Source: an uncultured Chthoniobacterales bacterium
GTDB lineage: Bacteria > Verrucomicrobiota > Verrucomicrobiia > Chthoniobacterales > UBA10450
Length of the DNA stretch: 11,777 nt
NCBI GenBank assembly: GCA_955652255.1
Contig: CATPAW010000213.1
Location: forward strand, 1-11,777
Direction: 5' to 3'
The translations under genes were made by a program, and so were the position numbers. Positions 5,826 to 11,777 of the stretch are shown piece after piece; the stretch's first letter is position 1, and the number at the start of each line of letters is the position of its first letter. Under the pieces are notes generated by a model, which saw only the letters and a list, made by a program, of their open reading frames with translations, was not told the origin of the DNA and made no database searches.

Positions 5826-6676
5826 TTATTTTAAACTCACACTCGAGCGGGCATCCACCTCGAGGCGGTCGCCCACTTTTATTTTCTCTTTTTCAGAATC
5901 CATTTCTTGAATCACCGCGCCGCAAATTTTCTGCCGCACATCGACCACCCGCAACGTCGCGATCTTTCGCTCCCCCGCATCACCCGCAGCGGCATTCCAA
6001 TTTTCACGCCTTGCTTTTCGCCGAGGTTGCCGACCACGAACGACCATTCGTCCTTCACGCTGATCACACTGCCATCCATCAAATTCGGCTGTGCCGATTG
6101 CGGAGGCGCCCTGGTCGATCTTGCCACAAGCGTGTTCGTGCCGCGCAATTGCGCTTCCAAATCCAGGCGCGCCTGCGCATCGCCGCCCTGCGAAGTTTTC
6201 AAATATCGCAGCATCGCTTCGTTCAGCCGCAGCATCTGATCGCGATACTCGTCGCGCTCTTTTTGGGCCAACTGCAAATCGCTCACCGCGGTCAGGAGAC
6301 GCTGTTCGATTTTTGCTCGATCTTTGTTCGCTGAAGCCAGACCGAGCGCTTCCATGCGCAACTGCAAATCGGAAAACTTGCGCCGAAACAATTCCGCCTC
6401 GGCATTCGATTCCGCCAGGCTGCTCGTCAACGTCCTGACCGATTCCTGCTGGATCGACAATTGCTTGCGCAATTCTTCGTTATGTGCGAGCAACGCCGCC
6501 GCGGTCACGCCTTGTTCCACGTTTTCAACTTTTTTGGATTCTGACAAAGAACTATTCCCCTCTGCCGCCAGCCCTCGAGCCAGCGTTACGCAGCCCACTA
6601 AAATCATTGCCGACCGCCGACTGCCGATTGCCGATCTCAAAAATCGAAAATCGAAAATCGAAAATCGAAAATTCAT
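5826..6676 (-). CDS. Predicted exported coiled-coil protein inserted between rpsS and rplV; frame broken by a 1-nt shift
   Basis: I do not recognise a named family. As given, the frame from ATG 6676 ends at 5912 (254 residues). A second frame (5826-6047) continues the protein, and one added base in a five-G run (5972-5976) joins them into 283 codons. The restored protein has an Arg-containing N-terminus and a hydrophobic stretch AMILVGCVTLARGLA (about 23-37), which looks like a signal peptide. Residues 45-185 are helical and coiled-coil-like, rich in Gln, Glu, Leu and Arg. A Pro/Ser/Gln linker (188-198) is followed by a beta-rich domain (200-283) with SVISVKDEWSFVVGNLGEKQ, GVKIGMPLRV, VVDVRQKICGAVI and KVGDRLEV. 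That last pattern resembles small beta domains of envelope proteins (FlgT C-terminal-like); this is inference. GTG 6679 and the internal ATG 6607 are alternative starts. The rpsS TGA overlaps ATG 6676 by one base. Confidence 0.7.
5972..5976 (-). other. Apparent -1 frameshift point in a run of five G (coding strand)
   Basis: In the coding strand the frame reads ATG CGG GGG AGC here, and the protein then degenerates to a stop at 5912. One extra G gives CGG GGG GAG CGA AAG, which continues into a plausible beta-rich domain and ends exactly at the rplV start. The site is a homopolymer. A sequencing or assembly error, a real inactivating deletion, or -1 slippage on GGG are all possible. Confidence 0.75.
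6609..6636. repeat. Tandem array of four 7-bp units, gccgaYY
   Basis: On the + strand, positions 6609-6615, 6616-6622, 6623-6629 and 6630-6636 read gccgacc, gccgact, gccgatt and gccgatc. The units vary only in the last two bases, always pyrimidines. The array lies inside the N-terminal codons of the inserted gene, just upstream of its hydrophobic segment, and next to a second 7-bp array. Confidence 0.85.
6640..6673. repeat. Tandem array of four 7-bp units, aaaatcg, plus a partial unit
   Basis: On the + strand aaaatcg is repeated four times perfectly (6640-6667) and is followed by aaaatt (6668-6673), which leads straight into the start codon of the inserted gene and the rpsS stop. Read on the coding strand it gives the peptide NFRFSIFDFRF. 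Because the unit is 7 bp, the reading frame returns after three units. I recall similar TCGATTTTCGATTTT repeats dispersed in Verrucomicrobia-like genomes, but cannot check this here. Confidence 0.9.
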
Positions 6677-6954
6677 CACTTCGCGACCTTCGCCGTGTGC
6701 GAACCGTGCTTCTTAAACAGCCGCGTCGGTGAAAATTCGCCGAGCTTATGACCGACCATGTTCTCGGTCACAAAAACGGATTGGAAAATCTTTCCGTTAT
6801 GAACCAAAAACGTATGGCCGACAAAATCCGGCGTCACCATCGAGCGTCGCGACCAGGTCTTGATCGGTTTTTTCGCGCTCGCGTTGTTCATCTTGTCGAT
6901 CTTCTCCAGAAGATGCGACTCGACGAAGGGTCCTTTTTTCAACGATCTTGCCAT
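6676..6954 (-). CDS. rpsS: 30S ribosomal protein S19
   Basis: S19 is in the head of the 30S subunit, pairs with S13 and contacts the A-site finger of 23S rRNA. The start at ATG 6954 gives MARSLKKGPFVESHLLEKI, the family N-terminus. An upstream in-frame TTG at 6963 would add three residues and is not preferred. The 92-residue product has the conserved KTWSRRSMVTPDFVGHTFLVHNGK and VTENMVGHKLGEFSPTR segments (the latter the S19 signature), and a basic tail with HTAKVAK. Length is normal. It begins 12 nt after the rplB stop in a spacer without a Shine-Dalgarno motif. In most bacteria rplV follows directly; here the inserted gene comes first. Confidence 0.98.
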   Translation of the reverse strand: MARSLKKGPFVESHLLEKIDKMNNASAKKPIKTWSRRSMVTPDFVGHTFLVHNGKIFQSVFVTENMVGHKLGEFSPTRLFKKHGSHTAKVAK

Positions 6955-6966
6955 AAAAATCAACGG

Positions 6967-7815
6967 CTAACTTTTCTTTTTCGAACGGCGACGCTCGAGA
7001 ATGAAACGATCGCTCGGCTTGTGTTTGCTGCGTGTTTTAAATCCTTTCGCAAGTTGTCCCCACGGACTGACCGGATGATGACGCCCGCCGCCACCCTTTG
7101 ATTTGCCCTGGCCGCCGCCCATTGGGTGATCGATCGGGTTCATCGCCATACCGCGGACATGCGATCGTCGACCTTTCCAGCGCGTGCGTCCGGCCTTGCC
7201 GCTCGCAACGTTCATGTGATCAACATTGCCAACCTGCCCGATTGTCGCATAGGCGTTCTCGTGAATGCGGCGGATTTCGCCGGAAGGCATTTTCACCAGC
7301 GCGTAACCGCCCTCGAGATTGTTCAGCGTCGCTTGCTGGCCGGCACTGCGTGCAATCTGCCCGCCGCGACCCGGCGCCAGTTCGATGTTGTGAATGTTTG
7401 CGCCGAGCGGAATTGAACGAAGCGGCAAAGCATTTCCCACATCCGGCGCGACGTCGTCGCCAGCGGCGACTGTCGATCCAACGTGCAATCCGTCGGGCGC
7501 GAGAATGTAACTCAGCTCACCGTCCGTATATTTAATAAGAGCGATCCGGGCGGAGCGGTTCGGATCGTACTCAATGCCGAGCACTTCCGCAGTCACACCG
7601 CGCTTTCGCCGTTTGAAATCGACCTTGCGATAATTCTGTTTGTGTCCGCCGCCGATGTGACGCGACGTAAGCCGTCCATTATTATTGCGGCCGCCGGTCT
7701 TTTTCTTTGGCTCAACAAGACTTTTGGCCGGCTTCCACTTCGTGATCTCCTCGAAAGTGGGGAGCGACTTAAAGCGAAGCGTCGGTGTGAGTGGGCGATA
7801 ATTCTTTAGAGCCAT
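6967..7815 (-). CDS. rplB: 50S ribosomal protein L2
   Basis: L2 is one of the most conserved large-subunit proteins; it binds domain IV of 23S rRNA and supports subunit joining and peptidyl transfer. The 282-residue product shows GGRNNNGRLTSRHIGGGHKQ (about 41-60), YDPNRSARIALIKYTDGE and the ELAPGRGGQIARSAG block. The C-terminal segment is VRGMAMNPIDHPMGGGQGKS, which contains the His equivalent to E. coli His229 (in IDHP). The next histidine of the common DHPHGGG motif is Met here. A Gly/Arg/His-rich loop follows before PVSPWG, and the protein ends in a basic RRRSKKKS tail. It begins 3 nt after rplW with no visible Shine-Dalgarno sequence. Confidence 0.98.
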   Translation of the reverse strand: MALKNYRPLTPTLRFKSLPTFEEITKWKPAKSLVEPKKKTGGRNNNGRLTSRHIGGGHKQNYRKVDFKRRKRGVTAEVLGIEYDPNRSARIALIKYTDGELSYILAPDGLHVGSTVAAGDDVAPDVGNALPLRSIPLGANIHNIELAPGRGGQIARSAGQQATLNNLEGGYALVKMPSGEIRRIHENAYATIGQVGNVDHMNVASGKAGRTRWKGRRSHVRGMAMNPIDHPMGGGQGKSKGGGGRHHPVSPWGQLAKGFKTRSKHKPSDRFILERRRSKKKS

Positions 7816-7818
7816 AAA

Positions 7819-8103
7819 CTAAACGAGATCTATCTTCTCGCCTTCCTTCAGCGTGACGATCGCCTTTTTCCAGTGTGCCTTGCGCCCGTAATCGGCTCGG
7901 CGTTCGCGCTTTTTTTTTCCGGCATAATTGCACGTGTTAACATCGACAACCTTCTTTTGGAACAAGCGCTCGATCGCGCTCTTGATCTGAATTTTGTTCG
8001 CGCGCGGACTGACGCGGAAGACGTACTTGTTCTGCTTCTCGCTTAGCAGCGTCGATTTCTCCGTCAACGATGCGGTTTCAATGATGTCGTATGGCTCGTT
8101 CAT
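7819..8103 (-). CDS. rplW: 50S ribosomal protein L23
   Basis: L23 lies at the tunnel exit and is the main docking site for trigger factor and SRP. The 94-residue product has the family order: PYDIIETASLTEKSTLLSE (initial strand and helix), then NKYVFRVSPRANKIQIKSAIERLF (about 25-48), then VVDVNTCNYAGKKKRERRADYGRK, with the basic loop typical of L23, and a final KAIVTLKEGEKIDL strand. Length is normal. ATG 8103 overlaps the rplD TGA as ATGA, so translation is probably coupled to L4. rplB follows 3 nt after its stop. Confidence 0.98.
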   Translation of the reverse strand: MNEPYDIIETASLTEKSTLLSEKQNKYVFRVSPRANKIQIKSAIERLFQKKVVDVNTCNYAGKKKRERRADYGRKAHWKKAIVTLKEGEKIDLV

Positions 8104-8714
8104 TTTCCGTTTGTCCTCTCCGCCAATTTTTCGAGCGCCTTTTGCGTGACCAGGATTTTGTGAAAGGCGAGCAACTGCTCTGTGTTCACATCCGAAGCCG
8201 TGGCAAGCCCGACCGACTTCACGTTGCGCGCAGACTTGGAAGTGTTCTCGTCAAATGAATCTGAAATGAGCAGGATCTTTTGCGCGTCCGTCGCTTTCTT
8301 TAAGATCGACATGAACGATTTGGTTTTGATTTCCGGAACGACGAACTTATCGATCATCAGAACGTCGCCGGCTTTGATCCGTTCGCTGAGCGCTTTTTGA
8401 AACGCGAGACGCCGCGTGGCTTTTGAAACTTTCTTGGAATAATCGCGCGGCTTGGGTCCGAACACGACGCCGCCGCCGCGCCAGATCGGAGACGATTTGT
8501 AGCCGGCACGCGCACGGCCGGTCCCTTTCTGCCGCCACGGTTTCGCGCCGGACAAATCGACTTCCGCTTTTGTTTTTGTATTCGCGGAACCGGACCGCCG
8601 TGCCGCGCGTATCGCCACAACTGCGTCGTGCATCGCTTGGGTACCGCGGCCGTCTTCGATCATGTCGATCTTAGCTTCCTTGGCAGCGGCTTTGGTTAGA
8701 ACTTTCGCGCTCAT
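8100..8714 (-). CDS. rplD: 50S ribosomal protein L4
   Basis: L4 extends a loop into the exit tunnel opposite L22. In E. coli it also represses the S10 operon through an mRNA leader upstream of rpsJ; no room for such a leader exists here, because rpsJ overlaps fusA. The start at ATG 8714 is chosen because it overlaps the rplC TGA as ATGA and gives a normal 204-residue protein; the frame's earlier start at 8750 lies inside rplC. Visible family features are VVAIRAARRSGSANTKTKAEV, the tunnel loop with GAKPWRQKGTGRARAGYKSS (about residues 57-76) and GGVVFGPKPRDYSKK. A Rossmann-like C-terminal domain follows with DKFVVPEIKTKS and LLAFHKILVTQKALEKL. Confidence 0.97.
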   Translation of the reverse strand: MSAKVLTKAAAKEAKIDMIEDGRGTQAMHDAVVAIRAARRSGSANTKTKAEVDLSGAKPWRQKGTGRARAGYKSSPIWRGGGVVFGPKPRDYSKKVSKATRRLAFQKALSERIKAGDVLMIDKFVVPEIKTKSFMSILKKATDAQKILLISDSFDENTSKSARNVKSVGLATASDVNTEQLLAFHKILVTQKALEKLAERTNGK

Positions 8715-9355
8715 TTCTTCGCTTCGGCTGGCTTCTTGAGCGCGGGACACACAACGACGTAGCTCCCCTTTGATCTCGGGATCGCGCCGCTAATTAAAAT
8801 CACTTTCTCGGCTTCGCGCACTTGCATGACCTTCAGGTTTTGCACAGTCACGCGCTCATGGCCGAGATGACCCGGCATGCCCTGGTTCTTCCAAATCCGC
8901 CCTGGCGTGGAACGATTGCCGACTGCCCCGATGCGCCGGTGCGTTTTCGATCCGTGGGCCGCGCCTTGCCCGTGAAAGTTGTGCTTCTTCATCACGCCTT
9001 GAAAGCCTTTTCCCTTCGATCGACCCGTCACATCGACATAATCGCCGGGCTGAAATTGCGTGACGCTCAAATTGATTTCGCCTTCCGGTAGATCGACATC
9101 GAGCCGGAACTCACGCACGAATTTCTTCGGCTCCGAATTCGCCTTCTTGAATTCACCGAGCAATTGTTTCGTGACGCGCGATTCCTTTTGCGTGTCGAAG
9201 CCGACTTGCACGGCCGAGTAGCCATCGTTCTCCCCCGTCAAGCGGCGCAGTAAAACGTTATCGCCCGCTGCGATCACGGTCACCGGATGCAGCCGGCCAT
9301 TGGCGTCGTAGACGCTGGTCATGCCGATTTTCTGTCCAAGTAACCCGATGCTCAT
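8711..9355 (-). CDS. rplC: 50S ribosomal protein L3
   Basis: L3 is an early-assembly protein whose extension approaches the peptidyl-transferase centre. The 214-residue product begins MSIGLLGQKIGMTSVYDANG. It carries VTGRSKGKGFQGVMKKHNF (about residues 109-127), GAAHGSKTHRRIGAVGNRSTPGR (HGS and RIGAVG conserved) and MPGHLGHERVTVQNL. The glutamine methylated in E. coli L3 (GQMGN region) is His here, which is common outside proteobacteria. Length is normal. It starts after a 27-nt spacer from rpsJ that holds a Shine-Dalgarno motif, and its TGA overlaps the rplD start. Confidence 0.98.
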   Translation of the reverse strand: MSIGLLGQKIGMTSVYDANGRLHPVTVIAAGDNVLLRRLTGENDGYSAVQVGFDTQKESRVTKQLLGEFKKANSEPKKFVREFRLDVDLPEGEINLSVTQFQPGDYVDVTGRSKGKGFQGVMKKHNFHGQGAAHGSKTHRRIGAVGNRSTPGRIWKNQGMPGHLGHERVTVQNLKVMQVREAEKVILISGAIPRSKGSYVVVCPALKKPAEAKK

Positions 9356-9368
9356 GATCTCTCCAAAT
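9356..9368 (-). promoter_or_regulatory. Shine-Dalgarno sequence before rplC
   Basis: On the coding strand a TTGGAGAG motif lies a few nt before the rplC ATG at 9355, within the 27-nt rpsJ-rplC spacer. It supports independent initiation at rplC, in contrast to the coupled rplD and rplW starts after it. Confidence 0.7.
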
Positions 9369-9382
9369 CGTCACAGTTGGTT

Positions 9383-9694
9383 CTAAATCTTAATCGTAAT
9401 ATCGACGCCCGCAGGCAAATTTAACTTCTTCAGCTCGTCCACTGTCTTCGCCGTCGGGTCGATGATGTCGAGCAGCCGCTTGTGCGTGCGAATTTCAAAT
9501 TGGTCCATCGATTTCTTGTCCACGTGCGGCGAGCGATTCACGGTAAACTTCTCGATCAATGTCGGCAGCGGGATCGGCCCGGCCACCCGTGCACCGGTGC
9601 GCTTGGCTGTCTCGACGATGTCGATCGCGGATTGGTCGAGCATTCGATGATCGAAAGCCTTCAAACGAATACGAATGCGCTGGCCGTTGCTCAT
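9383..9694 (-). CDS. rpsJ: 30S ribosomal protein S10 (NusE)
   Basis: S10 is a 30S head protein that also acts, as NusE, in transcription antitermination with NusB and links ribosomes to RNA polymerase through NusG. The 103-residue product shows IRIRLKAFDHRMLDQSAIDIVETAKRTGA (KAFDHR and the following helix conserved), then GPIPLPTLIEKFTVNRSPHVDKKS, with the extended NRSPHV loop, then DQFEIRTHKRLLDI and the final PAGVDITIKI strand. Length is normal. The ATG at 9694 overlaps the fusA TGA as ATGA, with an AAGGAGAG Shine-Dalgarno motif inside the end of fusA. This leaves no space for a separate promoter and leader directly before rpsJ. Confidence 0.98.
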   Translation of the reverse strand: MSNGQRIRIRLKAFDHRMLDQSAIDIVETAKRTGARVAGPIPLPTLIEKFTVNRSPHVDKKSMDQFEIRTHKRLLDIIDPTAKTVDELKKLNLPAGVDITIKI

Positions 9695-11777
9695 TTGCTC
9701 TCCTTTTGGTCGAGAATGGCCGCGACCAGGTTCTGCGGCACGGGCTGAAAATGCGACGGCTCCATTGAGTAACTGGAGCGGCCCTTGGAGAGCGAACGGA
9801 TCGCGGTCGCGTAACCGAAAAGTTCGGCGAGCGGCACTTCCGCGTGGATGATGGCGAGATGTCCGCGCGTCTCTATGCTGTTAATGCTGCCGCGCCGACG
9901 GCTTAAGTCGCCGCAGATATCGCCCTGAGATTCTTCCGGCGTGATGTTTTCGACCTTCATGATCGGTTCGAGCAGAATCGGTTTGCCCTGTTTGAAACCG
10001 TCTTTCATCGCAAAAATCGCCGCCAACTTGAACGCGAGCTCGTTCGAATCAACTTCGTGGAAGCTTCCGTAAACGATGTCCACTTCAACATCGACAACCG
10101 GATAACCGCCGAGCACGCCGTTGAGAATCGCTTCGTCGATCCCCTTCTTGACCGCCGGGATATATTCGCGCGGAATAACGCCGCCGACGATTTTGTTTTC
10201 GACCACCAGTCCTGTGCTGCGACTGCCCGGACGCATGTCGACTTCAACGTGGCCATACTGACCGCGACCGCCCGATTGCTTGATCAGTTTCCCCACGCCG
10301 TGCGCGTTCGTCGTGATCGTTTCACGATACGCGATCTGCGGTTTTCCCGCATTTGCGTCCACTTTGAACTCGCGGAACATGCGGTCACGAATGATTTCGA
10401 GATGCAGCTCGCCCATGCCGGCGATGATCGTCTGGCCGGTATCTTCATGCGTATAAACGCGAAAGGTCGGATCTTCTTCCGCGAGTCGTTGCAACGCGAT
10501 TGCCATTTTTTCCTGGTCCAATTTTGTTTTTGGCTCAATCGCCATTGAAATAACCGGATCAGGAAACGTTGGCGGTTCGAGCAGGATCGGATGATCCTCG
10601 TCACACAACGTGTCGCCCGTAGTGATGTTTTTGATTCCGACGATGGCGGCGATGTCGCCTGAGTAGCACGTCTCGATGTCCTCGCGCTTGTCCGCTTGAA
10701 TTTGAATCAAACGCGAGATGCGTTCGCGTTTGTTCGTGCGCGGATTATAAACCGTGTCGCCCTTGCTCAGCGTGCCGGAGTACACGCGGAAGAAAACGAG
10801 TTTGCCGACAAACGGATCGCTCCATAATTTAAATGCGAGAGAACAGAATGGCGCGTTGTCGTCCGTCGGCGCCTCCATCGGCTCGTGCGAGTCGGGCTCC
10901 ATGCCCTTGGCCGGCGGAATGTCGAGCGGGCTGGGCAAATAATCGACCACGGCATCGATTAAGTACTGGATGCCTTTGTTCTTCAACGCAGAGCCACCGA
11001 CGACTGGAACGAATTTGTTTGCGATCGTTTGTCGGCGAATTCCCGCTTTCAAAAGCTCCGGCGTGACTGGTTTCTCTTCCAGCACAGTTTCCGCAACTTC
11101 GTCGTCGAGATTCGAAATTTGCTCAACCAGGTCGTGGTAAGCTTTATTGACAAGATCGACATATTCCTTCGGCACGTCCGCCAATTCATAGGTTGATCCA
11201 AGCTGGTCGCTGTCGGAATAAATGATCGCCTTCTTGTTAAGGACATCGAGCTGGCCCTTGAGCTGATCTTCCCTGCCCAGCGGAATCAAAACCGGCCACG
11301 CGTTCGCGCCGAGTTTCTTGTGCATGCTCTCGATCGACATCTTAAAATCGGCGCCGACGCGGTCCATTTTGTTGATGAACGCAATGCACGGCACGTTGTA
11401 TTTCGTCGCCTGCCGCCAGACCGTTTCCGATTGCGGTTGCACGCCGGCCACGCCGTCGAACACCGCGATCGCACCGTCGAGCACGCGCAGCGAGCGTTCC
11501 ACTTCCGCTGTAAAATCGACATGTCCCGGCGTGTCGATGATGTTGATGCGTTGTTTAACCCCTTCGAAAATTTTGTAAACGCCTTCTTCCTTTGGTTGTG
11601 CCCATGCGCATGTGGTCGCGGCTGAAGTAATCGTGATGCCGCGCTCACGTTCCTGGTCCATCCAGTCGGTCACGGTCGTGCCCTCGTGCACCTCACCCAT
11701 CTTGTGAATCATTCCCGTGTAAAACAAAACGCGCTCGGTCAGTGTCGTCTTGCCGGCGTCGATGTGCGCGGCAATAC
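9691..11777 (-). CDS. fusA: Elongation factor G, 5' end cut by window edge
   Basis: EF-G is the GTPase that drives translocation and, with RRF, ribosome recycling. The frame is open to the window edge. The 694 visible residues begin inside the P-loop region (IAAHIDAGKTT), so only about 15-20 N-terminal residues are missing; an apparent TTG start at 11727 is internal. All GTPase motifs are visible: G1 AHIDAGKT, G2 RERGITI, G3 DTPGHVDF, G4 NKMD and G5 SALK. Domain II (about residues 290-390) and domain III with GMGELHLEI follow. Domain IV has GGRGQYGHVEVDM and the GSFHEVDSNE loop, retaining the His equivalent to E. coli His583. Domain V has DLSRRRGSI and EVPLAELFGYAT. It is a canonical translational EF-G. 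Its TGA overlaps rpsJ, and no tuf gene separates the two. Confidence 0.98.
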   Translation of the reverse strand, partial: IAAHIDAGKTTLTERVLFYTGMIHKMGEVHEGTTVTDWMDQERERGITITSAATTCAWAQPKEEGVYKIFEGVKQRINIIDTPGHVDFTAEVERSLRVLDGAIAVFDGVAGVQPQSETVWRQATKYNVPCIAFINKMDRVGADFKMSIESMHKKLGANAWPVLIPLGREDQLKGQLDVLNKKAIIYSDSDQLGSTYELADVPKEYVDLVNKAYHDLVEQISNLDDEVAETVLEEKPVTPELLKAGIRRQTIANKFVPVVGGSALKNKGIQYLIDAVVDYLPSPLDIPPAKGMEPDSHEPMEAPTDDNAPFCSLAFKLWSDPFVGKLVFFRVYSGTLSKGDTVYNPRTNKRERISRLIQIQADKREDIETCYSGDIAAIVGIKNITTGDTLCDEDHPILLEPPTFPDPVISMAIEPKTKLDQEKMAIALQRLAEEDPTFRVYTHEDTGQTIIAGMGELHLEIIRDRMFREFKVDANAGKPQIAYRETITTNAHGVGKLIKQSGGRGQYGHVEVDMRPGSRSTGLVVENKIVGGVIPREYIPAVKKGIDEAILNGVLGGYPVVDVEVDIVYGSFHEVDSNELAFKLAAIFAMKDGFKQGKPILLEPIMKVENITPEESQGDICGDLSRRRGSINSIETRGHLAIIHAEVPLAELFGYATAIRSLSKGRSSYSMEPSHFQPVPQNLVAAILDQKESK
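9697..9712 (-). promoter_or_regulatory. Shine-Dalgarno sequence before rpsJ
   Basis: On the coding strand AAAAGGAGAGCAA immediately precedes the rpsJ ATG at 9694 and lies within the last codons of fusA. It is the strongest ribosome site in the window. Confidence 0.8.

Noticed and set aside
5826..6047. A separate 73-residue gene just upstream of rplV
   Set aside because: Its first part up to about 5976 is out-of-frame reading of the inserted gene; only the part after the G run is protein-like, and it continues that gene. It is treated as its C-terminus.
8715..8750. Longer N-terminus for L4
   Set aside because: The extra 12 codons lie within rplC; ATG 8714 overlaps the rplC stop and gives a normal length.
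10057..10548. A 163-codon + strand open frame opposite fusA
   Set aside because: It is a shadow of the EF-G reading frame in GC-rich DNA, with no independent evidence of coding.
11725..11727. TTG as the start of fusA
   Set aside because: The frame continues upstream with the EF-G P-loop (AHIDAGKTT), so the TTG is an internal Leu codon.

Overview
The window is one uninterrupted block of translation genes, all transcribed from the - strand. It is the end of a str-type operon (fusA) running directly into an S10-spc-alpha type ribosomal protein cluster. In transcription order (high to low coordinates) it reads: fusA (5' end cut by the window edge), rpsJ, rplC, rplD, rplW, rplB, rpsS, an inserted non-ribosomal gene, rplV, rpsC, rplP, rpmC, rpsQ, rplN, rplX, rplE, rpsH, rplF, rplR, rpsE and rplO (3' end cut). 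Genes overlap by up to 4 nt or lie 0-34 nt apart. There is no gene-free stretch above 34 nt, and I see no RNA gene, IS element, CRISPR array, promoter or terminator.

The organism is a bacterium with high to moderate G+C. Two canonical spc-operon genes are absent from their usual places: rpsN (between rplE and rpsH) and rpmD (between rpsE and rplO). As I recall, the same pair of absences is seen in Chlamydia. Together with a 7-bp tandem repeat of a type I associate with Verrucomicrobia-like genomes, this suggests the PVC group, most likely Verrucomicrobiota. That is inference, not a database result.

The one part that is not ordinary is 5826-6676, between rpsS and rplV. There the operon carries a gene for a predicted exported coiled-coil protein with a small beta-rich C-terminal domain. 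As given it is split by a -1 frameshift at a run of five G (coding strand). Adding one base restores a 283-codon frame whose TAA directly abuts the rplV ATG. Its first 23 codons are made almost entirely of two adjacent arrays of 7-bp tandem repeats. Other oddities are lineage-style tails: a long Lys-rich tail on L22, Lys-rich ends on L24 and L15, an eight-proline run near the end of S3, and an N-terminal extension on S17.

Functionally the genes supply elongation factor G and 19 ribosomal proteins of both subunits. Translational coupling is suggested by ATGA start/stop overlaps at fusA/rpsJ, rplC/rplD, rplD/rplW, rplN/rplX and rpsE/rplO. Clear Shine-Dalgarno sequences are visible only before rpsJ, rplC and rplP.
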